Part shown: one piece after another, positions 32,061 to 40,607 of the stretch
Layout of the letters: every line of letters starts with the position of its first letter
Numbering within the stretch: position 1 is the first letter of the stretch
Source of the DNA: Isoptericola halotolerans
GTDB taxonomy: Bacteria; Actinomycetota; Actinomycetes; Actinomycetales; Cellulomonadaceae
Assembly: GCF_013149785.1 (NCBI RefSeq)
Contig: NZ_JABEZU010000001.1
Location: 1,426,001-1,490,000 of the forward strand
Direction of reading: 5' to 3'
Length of the DNA: 64,000 nucleotides
The notes under the pieces: generated by a model
The model's database searches: none
Told to the model about the DNA's origin: nothing
The model's input: the letters and a program-made list of their open reading frames with translations, nothing else
Program-made: the position numbers and the translations under genes

Positions 32061-32951
32061 GTGCGCATCGACGTCGTCACGATCTTCCCGGACTATCTCG
32101 CCGCTCTCGACCTGTCCCTCGTGGGCAAGGCGCGCCGCGCCGGTCTGCTCGACCTGCGGGTGCACGACCTGCGTGACTGGACCACCGACCGGCACCGCAC
32201 CGTGGACGACACGCCGTTCGGCGGGGGCGCCGGCATGGTCATGAGGCCCGACGTGTGGGGCCAGGCGCTCGACGAGCTGCTGACCGACCCCGCCGAGGCG
32301 GGCGCCGGCGATGAGGCCGAGGCCGACGTCCCCCCCGTCACCCGCGGCGCACACCTGGTCGTGCCGACACCGTCGGGCGAGGTCTTCACGCAGCGGCGTG
32401 CCGAGGAGCTCGCGACCGAGGACCGGCTCGTCATCGCCTGCGGGCGGTACGAGGGCATCGACGCGCGGGTCGTGGAGCGCTACCGCGCGTCCGGCCACCG
32501 GGTCAGCGAGCTGTCGATCGGCGACTACGTGCTCAACGGCGGCGAGGTCGCTGCCCTCGTCATGGTCGAGGCGGTGGGGCGGTTGCTGCCCGGCGTCGTC
32601 GGGAACCCGCACTCGCTGGTGGAGGAGTCGCACGGGGCGGCGGGCCTGCTCGAGTACCCGGTCTACACCAAGCCCCCACGGTGGCAGGACCGGGACGTCC
32701 CCGAGGTGCTGCTCTCCGGGCACCACGCCCGCATCGAACGGTGGCGACGTGACCGCGCCCTGGAGCGGACCGCAGCGCGGCGTCCTGACATGATCGCCGC
32801 GCTGGACCCCCGGCAGCTCGACGCCCACGACCGCGACCTGCTCGCGGCGCTCGGTTGGCGGGAGGTGGTCGAGGACCCACGGGGTGGTGAGGGTCACGAC
32901 GGTGGGACCGGTGCAGGCCCTGCGCTCCGCCGGGAGCATGTGGCAGAATAG
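32061..32951 (+). CDS. trmD: tRNA (guanine-37 N1)-methyltransferase
   Basis: 296 residues. The trefoil-knot SPOUT methyltransferase shows [12 protein letters not shown], the substrate segment [14 protein letters not shown], and the SAM-binding [11 protein letters not shown] and [13 protein letters not shown] 20-residue acidic insert (about residues 78-97) and a Gly-rich tail are extra. The 3' end contains the rplS -10 box. It methylates G37 of tRNAs to prevent frameshifting. Confidence 0.97.
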   Translation: MRIDVVTIFPDYLAALDLSLVGKARRAGLLDLRVHDLRDWTTDRHRTVDDTPFGGGAGMVMRPDVWGQALDELLTDPAEAGAGDEAEADVPPVTRGAHLVVPTPSGEVFTQRRAEELATEDRLVIACGRYEGIDARVVERYRASGHRVSELSIGDYVLNGGEVAALVMVEAVGRLLPGVVGNPHSLVEESHGAAGLLEYPVYTKPPRWQDRDVPEVLLSGHHARIERWRRDRALERTAARRPDMIAALDPRQLDAHDRDLLAALGWREVVEDPRGGEGHDGGTGAGPALRREHVAE

Positions 32952-33090
32952 GGCGCTGGTGTGCCGCAGCCCGGACTCTGCCACAGGGGAGACCATCGGG
33001 TCGAGGACGGCGCACCACCTCTCGACACGAACCCGGCCCGCCGCGTGCGGGCCCCCGAGCTTGTTCTGACCTGTGGCAGGGCGGGGAGAC
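32944..33090 (+). promoter_or_regulatory. rplS promoter (CAGAAT) and structured leader
   Basis: CAGAAT at 32944-32949 is a good -10 box overlapping the trmD stop. The ~140-nt leader contains CTGCCACAG (32978-32986), which pairs exactly with CTGTGGCAG (33071-33079) directly before the ribosome site GCGGGGAG. Such closing helices are typical of autogenous ribosomal-protein leaders. L19 feedback here is hypothetical. Confidence 0.5.
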
Positions 33091-33094
33091 AACC

Positions 33095-33451
33095 ATGAAG
33101 ACGCTCGACTTCGTCGACGCGGCAGCGATGCGCGACGACATCCCGGACTTCCGCGCCGGTGACACCGTGAAGGTCAACGTGAAGGTCGTCGAGGGCAACC
33201 GCTCGCGTGTCCAGGCCTTCCAGGGCGTGGTCATCGCTCGTCGCAACAGCGGCGTCGGCTCGACCTTCACCGTCCGCAAGATCAGCTTCGGTGTCGGCGT
33301 GGAGCGCACCTTCCCGGTGCACGCCCCGACCGTGGACTCCGTCGAGGTCGTCACCCGTGGTGACGTCCGCCGTGCCAAGCTCTACTACCTGCGCTCCCTG
33401 CGCGGCAAGAAGGCGAAGATCCGCGAGAAGCGCGAGACGCCGGCCAAGTGA
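33095..33451 (+). CDS. rplS: 50S ribosomal protein L19
   Basis: 118 residues, standard L19. It has [17 protein letters not shown], the [14 protein letters not shown] core, [17 protein letters not shown] and the Lys-rich end [12 protein letters not shown]. It sits at the 30S-50S interface. It is separately promoted from trmD and followed by a strong terminator. Confidence 0.98.
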   Translation: MKTLDFVDAAAMRDDIPDFRAGDTVKVNVKVVEGNRSRVQAFQGVVIARRNSGVGSTFTVRKISFGVGVERTFPVHAPTVDSVEVVTRGDVRRAKLYYLRSLRGKKAKIREKRETPAK

Positions 33452-33490
33452 GCCGTGCCGGACGGTCCCTCCCGCAGGGGGACCGCCGGT

Positions 33491-33530
33491 CCGACGGGCG
33501 GTCCCTCCAGCCGGAGGGGCCGCCCGTCGG
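33491..33530 (+). terminator. Terminator after rplS
   Basis: An 18-bp stem (33491-33508 with 33513-33530, one G-U pair) has a 4-nt loop and is followed by CGTTTCG. This is the most terminator-like hairpin in the ribosomal cluster and separates rplS from lepB. Confidence 0.7.
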
Positions 33531-33587
33531 CGTTTCGCGGTGGCGCCGTGCGTCTGGCAGGGTGTGGACGTGGCAGACTCCGACCCT

Positions 33588-34385
33588 GTGACATCCGCAG
33601 AGCGCCGCCCTGAGCCCGAGGGCATACCGGACCCCGACCCCACCGAGGGCTCGGCGGCCGACGTCCGGTCCTCCGGGGTCCCCGCGCACGCGGCCGGGCC
33701 TCGCGCCCGGTCGGGCGGCGGTCTCGGTCTGCTGCGCGAGACGGCGATCATCGTGATCAGCGCTCTGGTGCTCTCGTGGCTCATCAAGACGTTCCTCGTC
33801 CAGGCGTTCTACATCCCGAGCTCGTCGATGGAAGACACCCTCCAGGTCGGCGACCGGGTGATGGTGTCCCGGCTGGTGCCGGACGCTCTCGACGTGAACC
33901 GCGGAGACGTCGTGGTCTTCAAGGACCCGGGCGGCTGGCTGCCGCCCTACCAGGCCCCGGACAGGGGGCCGGTCGGCAACGCGGCGCGCGACGCCGCGAC
34001 CTTCGTCGGTCTGCTGCCTCAGGACACCGGCGAGCACCTCATCAAGCGGGTGATCGGGACGCCGGGCGACACCGTCGTGTGCTGTGACGCCGAGGGCAGC
34101 GTCAGCGTCAACGGGGTCGCGATCGACGAGACGCCGTACATCGCGCCGGGGTCGCAACCCAGCGAGACCGAGTTCGAGCACGTCGTGCCGGCGGACATGC
34201 TGTTCGTGATGGGCGACAACCGGCAGAACTCGAAGGACTCCCGGTACAACACCGGCAACCCGGGCGGAGGGTTCGTGCCGATGGGCAACGTGGTGGGTTC
34301 TGCCTTCGTGATCGTCTGGCCGTTCGGGGACGCCCGTGTCCTGCGCAACCCTGGCGACGTCTTCGCCGAGGTGCCCGAGCCGTGA
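33588..34385 (+). CDS. lepB: Signal peptidase I
   Basis: 265 residues from GTG 33588; GTG 33564 or 33570 would add a few residues. An acidic/Pro-rich N-terminus precedes a membrane anchor ([19 protein letters not shown]) and the catalytic domain. The nucleophile serine lies in [11 protein letters not shown] and the general-base lysine in [22 protein letters not shown] is box E. It cleaves secretory signal peptides outside the membrane. CAGACT lies 8 nt before the chosen start. The stop overlaps rnhB. Confidence 0.93.
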   Translation: MTSAERRPEPEGIPDPDPTEGSAADVRSSGVPAHAAGPRARSGGGLGLLRETAIIVISALVLSWLIKTFLVQAFYIPSSSMEDTLQVGDRVMVSRLVPDALDVNRGDVVVFKDPGGWLPPYQAPDRGPVGNAARDAATFVGLLPQDTGEHLIKRVIGTPGDTVVCCDAEGSVSVNGVAIDETPYIAPGSQPSETEFEHVVPADMLFVMGDNRQNSKDSRYNTGNPGGGFVPMGNVVGSAFVIVWPFGDARVLRNPGDVFAEVPEP

Positions 34386-35197
34386 CCGGACGCAGCGCTC
34401 GACGCAGCCCCACGCTGCGGTCGGAACGTGCCCTGCTCGGCGAGGGGGCGACCCTCGTCGGCGGGATGGACGAGGTCGGGCGCGGCGCCCTGGCAGGTCC
34501 GGTGAGCGTAGGGCTCGTCGTCGTCGACGTGAGCACCCGGACCGCCCCGCGTGGCCTGACCGACTCCAAGCTCCTGTCGCCCTCGGCCCGCGAGGAGATG
34601 GTCGGGCCGCTGCGGCGCTGGGCCGTGGCGTGGGCGGTCGGGCACGCCGGACCGGCCGAGATCGACGCGCACGGCATCGTCGCTGCCCTACGGCTCGCCG
34701 GTCGGCGAGCACTGGCACAGGTGCGGCGGTCGGCCGGGGACGTCGACGTCGTCCTCCTCGACGGTTCGCACGACTGGCTCAGCCGACCCCACGCGGACCT
34801 CTTCGAGGCGGCGGAGCTGGACCCCAGCCGGACGCTCGACGCTCCGGAGCCGGGGGTGCGGACCCTCGTCAAGGCAGATCTGCAGTGCTCGTCGGTCGCA
34901 GCGGCGAGCGTGCTCGCCAAGGTCGAGCGCGACGGGCTGCTGCGTCGCCTCGCCGCGCAGTACCCGGCGTTCGCGTGGGAGCAGAACAAGGGCTACTCCG
35001 CGCCGGCCCACCTCGAGGCGCTCCGGCGGCACGGTCCGACCCCCCAGCATCGCCGGTCCTGGAACCTCAGGGTCCTGGACGAGACCGCCGCAGGGGCGGC
35101 TCCGACCCCGGCCGCAGAGGGTGCTGCCCCGGGAGCCCCCACGCTCGACGAGGTGAGCGTGGGCTCCGGCGTGCCGTGGCGCACGCGGGTGGGATGA
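34382..35197 (+). CDS. rnhB: Ribonuclease HII
   Basis: 271 residues. Motif [13 protein letters not shown] supplies the first two catalytic acids; [31 protein letters not shown] and [13 protein letters not shown] complete the RNase HII pattern. It cleaves at ribonucleotides in DNA. A ~50-residue low-complexity C-terminal tail is extra. The GTG start overlaps lepB by 4 nt. Confidence 0.95.
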   Translation: MTGRSARRSPTLRSERALLGEGATLVGGMDEVGRGALAGPVSVGLVVVDVSTRTAPRGLTDSKLLSPSAREEMVGPLRRWAVAWAVGHAGPAEIDAHGIVAALRLAGRRALAQVRRSAGDVDVVLLDGSHDWLSRPHADLFEAAELDPSRTLDAPEPGVRTLVKADLQCSSVAAASVLAKVERDGLLRRLAAQYPAFAWEQNKGYSAPAHLEALRRHGPTPQHRRSWNLRVLDETAAGAAPTPAAEGAAPGAPTLDEVSVGSGVPWRTRVG

Positions 35198-35204
35198 TGT
35201 CCCG

Positions 35205-35504
35205 GTGAGTGCCGAGGACCTCGAGAACTACGAGAACGACATGGAGCTCGCGCTGTACCGCGAGTACCGCGACGTCGTCGGGCTCTTCTCCTACGTGGTG
35301 GAGACCGAGCGCCGTTTCTACCTGGCCAACCAGGTCGACCTGCAGGTGAGGGCGGCCGCGGGCGAGGTCTACTTCGAGCTGCGCCTCGCCGACGCCTGGG
35401 TGTGGGACGTCTACCGTTCGGCGCGGTTCGTGAAGTCCGTCCGCGTGGTGACGTTCAAGGACGTCAACGTCGAGGAGCTTGCCAAGGCGGACATCGCGCT
35501 CTAG
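35205..35504 (+). CDS. DUF2469 family protein
   Basis: 99 residues. MSAEDLENYENDMELALYREYRDVV and the aromatic-rich FYLANQVDLQV identify the actinobacterial DUF2469 family (mycobacterial Rv2901c-type), always near rnhB and yraN. Its function is not established. GATGAT (35193-35198) is 6 nt before GTG 35205, a leaderless-type signal. Confidence 0.92.
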   Translation: MSAEDLENYENDMELALYREYRDVVGLFSYVVETERRFYLANQVDLQVRAAAGEVYFELRLADAWVWDVYRSARFVKSVRVVTFKDVNVEELAKADIAL

Positions 35505-35644
35505 GTGCACCTACCTCCTGGCCGGGTACACCGAGGTGTGCTGACCCGGGACCGGGCGTCCCGTTCATCTCCTGGACAGCGCGCAGCAACCGTGCGGCGA
35601 GACGGGCCGTCTACGGTCGCAGCACCGACTTCAGGAGGCGCGAC

Positions 35645-36286
35645 ATGGGCACGGAACCAGGTACCGCACGAGAGATCGCCCACGAGCTCTCGCGTGGAAT
35701 CGACCCGGACGGCCTCGGCAACGACGCCCTCGGAGTCGACGTTGCACGGGCTGCCGAGGTGCCCGGCCCACCGCTGCTCGAGGCGGGCTGCGTGCGCGCC
35801 GCGTACGAAGCGATCGCGGGCGCGGGAGAGCGTGCCGACGCACCGGACGACGCGACGTTCGTCTCGCTTCGATCCGGTGCGAGGGCGGCCGCTGATGCGG
35901 CTCGCGTCGCTGATGAGATCGGGGCAGGGGCGGGTGGAGCGCTGCGCACCGCGGCCCGGGCGTGGTATCCGTTTGCCGTCGAGAGCGAGGGCATGTCGTG
36001 GAGAGCCGGCCTGAAGGCCTTCAGTGAGACGTGCGACAGCAACGCCGACGCGGACCAGAGTCTCGTCGTGCGGGCCGTCGAGGCGGCGGGAGCGGCAGCG
36101 GGACGCGATGACACCGCCACGGGGCGCGCGATACGCGCCTTCTCCGATGAGTTGAGGCGCAGGACCTCGGCTGGAGAAGACCTGCCGACAGCTTGGGGCG
36201 GCGCCGTTCACCACACGGCCGAGGCGGCACCCGACCCTGTCTTCCAGACCGTGGTCGACGCGGTGCACGGCGTGCTGTCCCGGTAG
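35645..36286 (+). CDS. Unrecognised protein in an accessory patch
   Basis: 213 residues, Ala-rich and acidic, with no signal peptide, membrane helix or catalytic motif I can name. AGGAGG (35634-35639) precedes the ATG, supporting translation. It lies between DUF2469 and yraN, which are normally adjacent, and next to an IS5 remnant, so it was probably acquired. Codon use has slightly more A/T-ending codons than its neighbours. I cannot assign a role. Confidence 0.65.
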   Translation: MGTEPGTAREIAHELSRGIDPDGLGNDALGVDVARAAEVPGPPLLEAGCVRAAYEAIAGAGERADAPDDATFVSLRSGARAAADAARVADEIGAGAGGALRTAARAWYPFAVESEGMSWRAGLKAFSETCDSNADADQSLVVRAVEAAGAAAGRDDTATGRAIRAFSDELRRRTSAGEDLPTAWGGAVHHTAEAAPDPVFQTVVDAVHGVLSR

Positions 36287-36326
36287 GAGACGCCAAGACC
36301 TGATCGCACGCTGTCACGTATCCGTG

Positions 36327-36515
36327 CAGGGCCTTCCACGGGCCGTACTTCGCCGGCACGTCTCGCCACGCGGCGCCGGTGCGTCGCCGCCACAGGATCC
36401 CGTTGACCACCTGCCGGTGGTCACGCCACCGGCCACCACGGCCCGTCGCGACCGGCAGCAGCGGCCCGATCCGCGCCCAGGCCGAGTCTGTCAGCTCTCC
36501 ACGCCCCACCCCCAC
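36327..36515 (-). pseudogene. IS5-family transposase remnant (N-terminal ~63 residues)
   Basis: The reverse strand encodes LTDSAWARIGPLLP, GRWRDHRQVVNGILWRR and GAAWRDVPAKYGPW, the typical N-terminal region of IS5-group (IS4811/DUF4096-like) transposases. Recognisable sequence stops at YGPWKALH, after which the frame runs into unrelated DNA. There is no DDE domain and no visible terminal repeats. It is a dead fragment marking past insertion and deletion. Confidence 0.85.
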
Positions 36516-36700
36516 AACCCGGACGTTGCGCTACGCATGCCCGGAACATTCGCAGGACCGGCCCGAGGTGGGATGCATCGGCCGTGTGCGTGACGAGCCG
36601 CTGCACCGAGGCCGTCCACCGCCGAGGCCGTCCACAGATCGCACCACCGCCCCTCGACCTGCTCGGTCGCGCGTCACAGTCTGGGCGCGGAGGTGGTTCC

Positions 36701-37057
36701 GTGGGGGCCAAGGACGCCGTCGGGCGATACGGAGAACGGGTGGCGGCGCGCTACCTGACCGGGCGCGGCTACGAGGTGATCGACCGCAACTGGCGCGGTA
36801 CGCGGGGCGAGCTGGACCTGGTGACCCGCCACGGCGACACCCTGGTGGTGGTCGAGGTCAAGACGCGGCGGGGGACAGGCTACGGGCACCCGGCCGAGGC
36901 CGTCACGCGCGCCAAGCTCGACCGGATCCGACGGTTGACGGGGGAGTGGCTGCACACGCACGGCGTGCCGTGGTTGGAGGTGCGCGTGGACGTCGTCGCC
37001 GTCGTCGTGGCACGGGCCGGTGCGGCACGCGTCGAGCATCTGCGAGGTGTCCTCTGA
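36701..37057 (+). CDS. yraN: YraN/UPF0102 putative endonuclease-fold protein
   Basis: 118 residues. GRYGERVAARYLTGRGYEVIDRNWR, then GELDLVTRHGDTLVVVEVKTRRG: the D..ExK pattern of PD-(D/E)XK nucleases typical of UPF0102. The biochemical role is unproven; it is always beside comM/dprA. GTG 36701 follows GGAGGTGG. Its stop shares one base with the comM start. Confidence 0.92.
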   Translation: MGAKDAVGRYGERVAARYLTGRGYEVIDRNWRGTRGELDLVTRHGDTLVVVEVKTRRGTGYGHPAEAVTRAKLDRIRRLTGEWLHTHGVPWLEVRVDVVAVVVARAGAARVEHLRGVL

Positions 37058-37317
37058 TGGGTCTGGGGACGACTGCCTCGGTCGCGCTGACCGGGATGGA
37101 GGGCCACGTCGTCGAGGTCCAGGCACAGCTCGCCGCCTCGGTGCCGGGCTTCACCCTCGTCGGGCTGCCGGACGCCGCCCTCGCCGAGTCCCGGGACCGG
37201 GTCCGCGCCGCCGTGCTCTCGAGCGGCATCGCCTGGCCGCAGCGCAAGATCACCGTCAACCTGTCGCCGGCGTCGCTGCGCAAGTCCGGCACAGGCTTCG
37301 ACCTGTCAAGCACCTAG
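37057..37317 (+). pseudogene. comM: comM 5' fragment, interrupted by the integrated element
   Basis: The first 82 codons are normal ComM/YifB: MEGHVVEVQAQLAASVPGF, GLPDAALAESRDRVRAA and NLSPASLRKSGTGFD. After GAC (37300-37302) the frame enters the element and stops at TAG 37315. The remainder of the gene resumes at 46791 in the same frame, and precise excision would rebuild a 512-codon gene. Intact ComM is an AAA+ branch-migration helicase used in natural transformation. The 86-residue fragment lacks the ATPase and is not functional alone. Confidence 0.93.
37300..37305 (+). other. attL core (GACCTG)
   Basis: The 6-bp identity GACCTG is shared by both junctions (37300-37305 and 46788-46793). 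The likely crossover dinucleotide is CT at 37303-37304, placed by the symmetry of the reconstructed attP. The left half is comM; the right half is element DNA. Confidence 0.85.
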
Positions 37318-37330
37318 AGTGGACAGCACT

Positions 37331-38719
37331 ATGGAAGCTGTCATCTACGTACGCATCAGCCGAGACCGCGAGGGCGCCGGCCTGGGGGTCGACCGTCAGG
37401 AAGCAGACTGTCGCGAACTCGCCGACCGACTTGGCTGGAACGTGGTCCAGGTCCACTCCGACAACGACCTGTCGGCCTACTCAGGGAAGCCTAGGCCTGG
37501 GTACCGAGCCATGCTCGAGGATCTTCGCCATGGGCGCGCCAACGCTGTCGTCGCCTGGCACTCCGATCGGCTGCACCGCAAGGTCGCGGAACTCGAGGAG
37601 TTCGTCGCGATCTGCGACGAGCACAAAATCGCCGTGCAGACCGTCCGCTCAGGCTCTGTCGACCTCGCAACGGCATCGGGGCGCATGGTGGCCCGGATGC
37701 TCGGCGCGGCTTCACAGCACGAGATCGACCATGCCCGCGAGCGGATGCAGCGCGCCAAGCGCCAGGCTGCAGCTGCCGGGAAGTGGCGCGGGGGACCGCG
37801 ACCGTTCGGCTACGAGGCTGATGGCGTGACCGTTCGCCCGAGCGAGGCAGAGGTTCTGCTTCGTGCGGCTCGTGGCATCCTCGCCGGTCGATCGCTGAAT
37901 GCCCTTGCGCGTGAACTCAACGAAGCGGGGATCACCACCACACGTGGAAGCCGGGTCGACGGAGTCAACCTCCGAACGATGCTGCTCCGGCCGCGCAATG
38001 CTGGGCTCATCGACGAGCGTGGCGAGATCGTCGGCGATGCGTCGTGGCCCGCGATCATCCCAGAGGACATCTGGCGCGGCGTTGTGGCGACGTTGTCCGA
38101 CCCGACTCGCACGACCACTACGGGGCCGGAGCGACGGTGGCTCGGGTCCGGGCTGTATCGCTGCGGCGTCTGCAGAGGCCCGCTGCGAGCGTCAAAGCAG
38201 AAGATGCGTCACGCCTACCGCTGTACGCACGGGTCGCACGTGACCCGGGACGCGATCGCAGTTGACGAGTACGTGCGTCAGGTCGTCGTAGGTGTGCTCT
38301 CTCGGCCCGATGCGGCCGACCTGCTGGCAGAGTCCGACGACGGCCTGATCGAGGCTCTGCGCGCCGAGAGCGAGTCCCTGCGGGCGCGCCTGTCTAGGTT
38401 CGAGGCCGACTACGCCGAGGGGGCGATCTCAGGTCGCCAGCTCCGTGCTGCGACCGAGCGCGTCGAAGCAGACCTCGAAGCCGTAAACGCCCGTCTGGCA
38501 GGCGCACTGCGAGGCGATGCACTCGGGGGAGTGCTGGGCGCTGCGAGCCCCGGAGAGGCGTTCCTCGTGGCTCCGCTGGACGTGCAACGAGCCGTACTCG
38601 ATGCCCTCGCGGAAGTCACGATCAACAAGGGTCGCAAGGGACGCCCTCGCGGGTGGAAGCCTGGAGAGCCGTACGTGGACCTCGAGACGGTCGAAATCAA
38701 GCCAAGGGGTATCTCATGA
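37331..38719 (+). CDS. int: Large serine recombinase (integrase)
   Basis: 462 residues from ATG 37331. The resolvase domain starts MEAVIYVRIS with catalytic Ser10, and GLGVDRQ and GRMVARMLGAASQHEIDHARERM follow. A recombinase domain (about 155-255) leads to a zinc ribbon with CGVC (about 280) and a later Cys/His pair. A Leu/Glu/Arg coiled coil (about 345-395) and a basic tail end the protein. The gene begins 26 nt inside the left att core, so attP abuts its promoter; TAGAGT (37315-37320) is the likely -10. It should catalyse directional attP x attB recombination at comM. Confidence 0.95.
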   Translation: MEAVIYVRISRDREGAGLGVDRQEADCRELADRLGWNVVQVHSDNDLSAYSGKPRPGYRAMLEDLRHGRANAVVAWHSDRLHRKVAELEEFVAICDEHKIAVQTVRSGSVDLATASGRMVARMLGAASQHEIDHARERMQRAKRQAAAAGKWRGGPRPFGYEADGVTVRPSEAEVLLRAARGILAGRSLNALARELNEAGITTTRGSRVDGVNLRTMLLRPRNAGLIDERGEIVGDASWPAIIPEDIWRGVVATLSDPTRTTTTGPERRWLGSGLYRCGVCRGPLRASKQKMRHAYRCTHGSHVTRDAIAVDEYVRQVVVGVLSRPDAADLLAESDDGLIEALRAESESLRARLSRFEADYAEGAISGRQLRAATERVEADLEAVNARLAGALRGDALGGVLGAASPGEAFLVAPLDVQRAVLDALAEVTINKGRKGRPRGWKPGEPYVDLETVEIKPRGIS

Positions 38720-39018
38720 GCCGGAGAAGGCCGTCAGTTGATTCGGAGCACGTGACCGTCGACATCGAGTGCGCTGCGTGCGGCAATCGAGTCGGAATCT
38801 GCATGCTGTACATCGGTGCAAGCCCGCGTGCCGGGACCTATAGCACGGGCGGCGGCGTCCGGTTCGAGGACCGTCCGACCCCGGAAGCGTCTTCGGGAAA
38901 GGTGCGTGGACGATGCGGAAAGTGCGGCGCGGACGTCCAGCTTCGATGGTCGCGCGTGAAAGCTCGTCTCGACGGAAACCTCGTCGCGCGTAGATACAAC
39001 GACTCGATGCGTGCCTAG
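38716..39018 (+). CDS. Zinc-ribbon protein downstream of integrase
   Basis: 100 residues from ATG 38716, overlapping the integrase stop (ATGA) with AAGGGG upstream. Two CxxC pairs, ECAACGN (about residue 17) and GRCGKCGA (about 68), suggest one four-Cys zinc ribbon. The middle is Gly/Thr-rich; the C-terminus is basic (VKARLDGNLVARRYN). Translational coupling to the integrase suggests a recombination accessory or regulator, but this is inference. Confidence 0.75.
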   Translation: MSRRRPSVDSEHVTVDIECAACGNRVGICMLYIGASPRAGTYSTGGGVRFEDRPTPEASSGKVRGRCGKCGADVQLRWSRVKARLDGNLVARRYNDSMRA

Positions 39019-39145
39019 CACCGGAGTACGTGCTAGCATCCCTAGTAGTAGCGCGACATACAGCGCCGGTTGGGCAGCCGATTAGAGCCTAGCAAGGTGC
39101 CTCTCAGCGGAGGTGCGCAGAAGCATCCCGCTGGAGGCATCATTC
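39012..39145 (+). promoter_or_regulatory. Early-operon control region with three CTAGCA repeats
   Basis: CTAGCA occurs at 39015-39020, 39033-39038 and 39089-39094, plus CTAGTAGTAG at 39042. CTAG is normally rare in such GC-rich DNA. The same hexamer appears at 44545-44550. The region precedes the replication-type operon starting at 39146, so these may be repressor or promoter elements. Confidence 0.5.
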
Positions 39146-39355
39146 ATGTCCCGCAGTGTCACGGTCGCTCGAGCACAGCTCGCGGCCAGACTCCGACACC
39201 ATCCAGAGCAGGATCACTCCGCACTACGGGCCGAGCTGCGCGCGCTGAAACTCGAGCAGCACGTCGCCCGGACCCTCGCAGAGTTCCCGCCGCTCACTCC
39301 CGAGCAGCGTTCCCGCATCGCCGCTCTACTGGGCGGCGGTGGCGCCAATGCCTGA
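39146..39355 (+). CDS. Small element protein, 69 residues
   Basis: Starts at ATG 39146 with TGGAGG at 39132-39137. The protein is helical and charged: MSRSVTVARAQLAARLRHH and a C-terminal PPLTPEQRSRIAALLGG segment. This type of 60-70 residue protein is common in actinobacterial phages and small integrative elements. No function is recognised. It is the first gene of the run 39146-41340, and its stop overlaps the next gene. Confidence 0.7.
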   Translation: MSRSVTVARAQLAARLRHHPEQDHSALRAELRALKLEQHVARTLAEFPPLTPEQRSRIAALLGGGGANA

Positions 39356-39602
39356 CCTGACACGAGAAAGCCGCCCCAGGCTAGAGGGCGGCGTCTCGAA
39401 CGATCACGTGGGCGCGGGATCGACTTCGACTATACCGCCCTTCCTCGACGGGTACGAGATCGGGGTCCTTCACGGAATCGCGCTGGGCAGGCGCCAGCTC
39501 GAAGAGGAAATCGCAGAGACGCAGCGACTCGGCATGGCGCGTGGCCTTCAGGCAATGGCCGTCCGTGCTGCCGGCGCCTATCTGCCGGGGGTTGCGCCAT
39601 GA
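39348..39602 (+). CDS. Small element protein, 84 residues
   Basis: ATG 39348 lies within the end of the previous gene and the TGA overlaps the RepA-like ATPase start (ATGA), so three genes are translationally coupled. The C-terminal half is helical (LHGIALGRRQLEEEIAETQRLGMARGLQ). No known motif is visible. The position suggests a replication accessory, as inference. Confidence 0.65.
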   Translation: MPDLTRESRPRLEGGVSNDHVGAGSTSTIPPFLDGYEIGVLHGIALGRRQLEEEIAETQRLGMARGLQAMAVRAAGAYLPGVAP

Positions 39603-40534
39603 CCGAACTCCGATCTCGAATCCTCTCCGTCTCTCAGCTCGATCGTCTCCCAGAGCCGAAGCCGCTCATTGAAGGCACGGTCGACCTCGGTACCGTGTCG
39701 GTGCTCGCTGGACCTCCGCAGTCGCTCAAGTCGTTCGTGCTGCTCGACTGGGCTTCGTGCGTAGCCACAGGCAAGGCGTGGCAGGGCCGTCCGGTGGAGC
39801 AGCGGCGAGTCCTGTATGTCGCTGGAGAGGGCGCGCACGGCATTAATCAGCGACTCAAGGCGTGGCGCGTCGGCTGGCGCCAGGAGATCCTCGAAGACCG
39901 CTTCTCGCTCCTGCCGAACCCGGTCCACCTGCTGAACCCGTCCGACGTCTCGGAACTCTGCGAGGTCGTCTGGGAGGACGGCTACGGGCTCGTCATCCTC
40001 GACACGCTCAGCAAGTCGATGGCAGGAGCCGACGAGAACTCGGCCAAGGACATGTCGTCTGCCGTGGCGTCGATGTACCGCATCCTCGCCGCGACCAACG
40101 GCGGGAGCGTCATGACGGCTCACCACACCGGCAAGGACCGTACGACGATCCGCGGTTCATCCGCACTGGAGGCCGGTGTCGACACCGTCTACACGACCGA
40201 CGGCAACGCGGCTGCCATGACGCTCAAGCGAACCAAGCGGAAGGACGGTCCCGTCGAGGACCAGCTCGAACTCCGGTTCTCCGAGACACAGGGCACCCGA
40301 TCCGGCACCGTCGAGCGCCGTGCACCCGTGGGAATTTCCCAAGCGGCCGAGAGCCTGCTTTCCCACGTTACTTCCCACTATGAGGGCGTTACGTTCACTC
40401 GCCAGCAGCTCGTGGATACGTCCGGGATCTCCAAGTCGACCGTCTACCGCGTGGTGTCTGACCTGGTGCGATGCGGAGAGATTCTCAACGTTGGGACCGA
40501 GCAGCGCCCTGCGTACCGAAGGGCCGAGCAGTGA
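39599..40534 (+). CDS. RepA/AAA_25-like ATPase (element replication)
   Basis: 311 residues. The RecA-like core has a variant Walker A GPPQSLKSF (about 38-46), Walker B YGLVILDTLS (about 128-137), and an HHTGKD motif near 183 typical of hexameric RepA-type helicases. A C-terminal winged-helix-like segment (about 255-305: FTRQQLVDTSGISKSTVYRVVSDLV) could bind DNA. Similar ATPases occur in small actinobacterial integrative elements. It probably drives replication after excision. TTCCCAC repeats lie in its 3' part and just downstream. Confidence 0.85.
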   Translation: MTELRSRILSVSQLDRLPEPKPLIEGTVDLGTVSVLAGPPQSLKSFVLLDWASCVATGKAWQGRPVEQRRVLYVAGEGAHGINQRLKAWRVGWRQEILEDRFSLLPNPVHLLNPSDVSELCEVVWEDGYGLVILDTLSKSMAGADENSAKDMSSAVASMYRILAATNGGSVMTAHHTGKDRTTIRGSSALEAGVDTVYTTDGNAAAMTLKRTKRKDGPVEDQLELRFSETQGTRSGTVERRAPVGISQAAESLLSHVTSHYEGVTFTRQQLVDTSGISKSTVYRVVSDLVRCGEILNVGTEQRPAYRRAEQ

Positions 40535-40607
40535 CAACTTCCCACGTTCCCACCGGTTCCCACGCCCCGGGAGAAGTTCCCACATTCCCCCCTGCCTATA
40601 GGCAGGG
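40360..40607 (+). repeat. Iteron-like TTCCCAC repeats and 18-bp palindrome (candidate origin)
   Basis: Exact TTCCCAC copies start at 40360, 40372, 40539, 40547, 40557 and 40577, and TTCCC relatives lie at 40336 and 40585. They are followed by the perfect palindrome CCCTGCC-TATA-GGCAGGG at 40590-40607, then GGGAA repeats in opposite orientation at 40605 and 40611. Clustering beside a RepA-like gene suggests an origin. The repeats also encode part of the next small protein. Confidence 0.6.

Noticed and set aside
40360-40607. CRISPR-like array from the TTCCCAC repeats
   Set aside because: The repeat is only 7 bp, spacing is irregular and short, and no cas genes are present.
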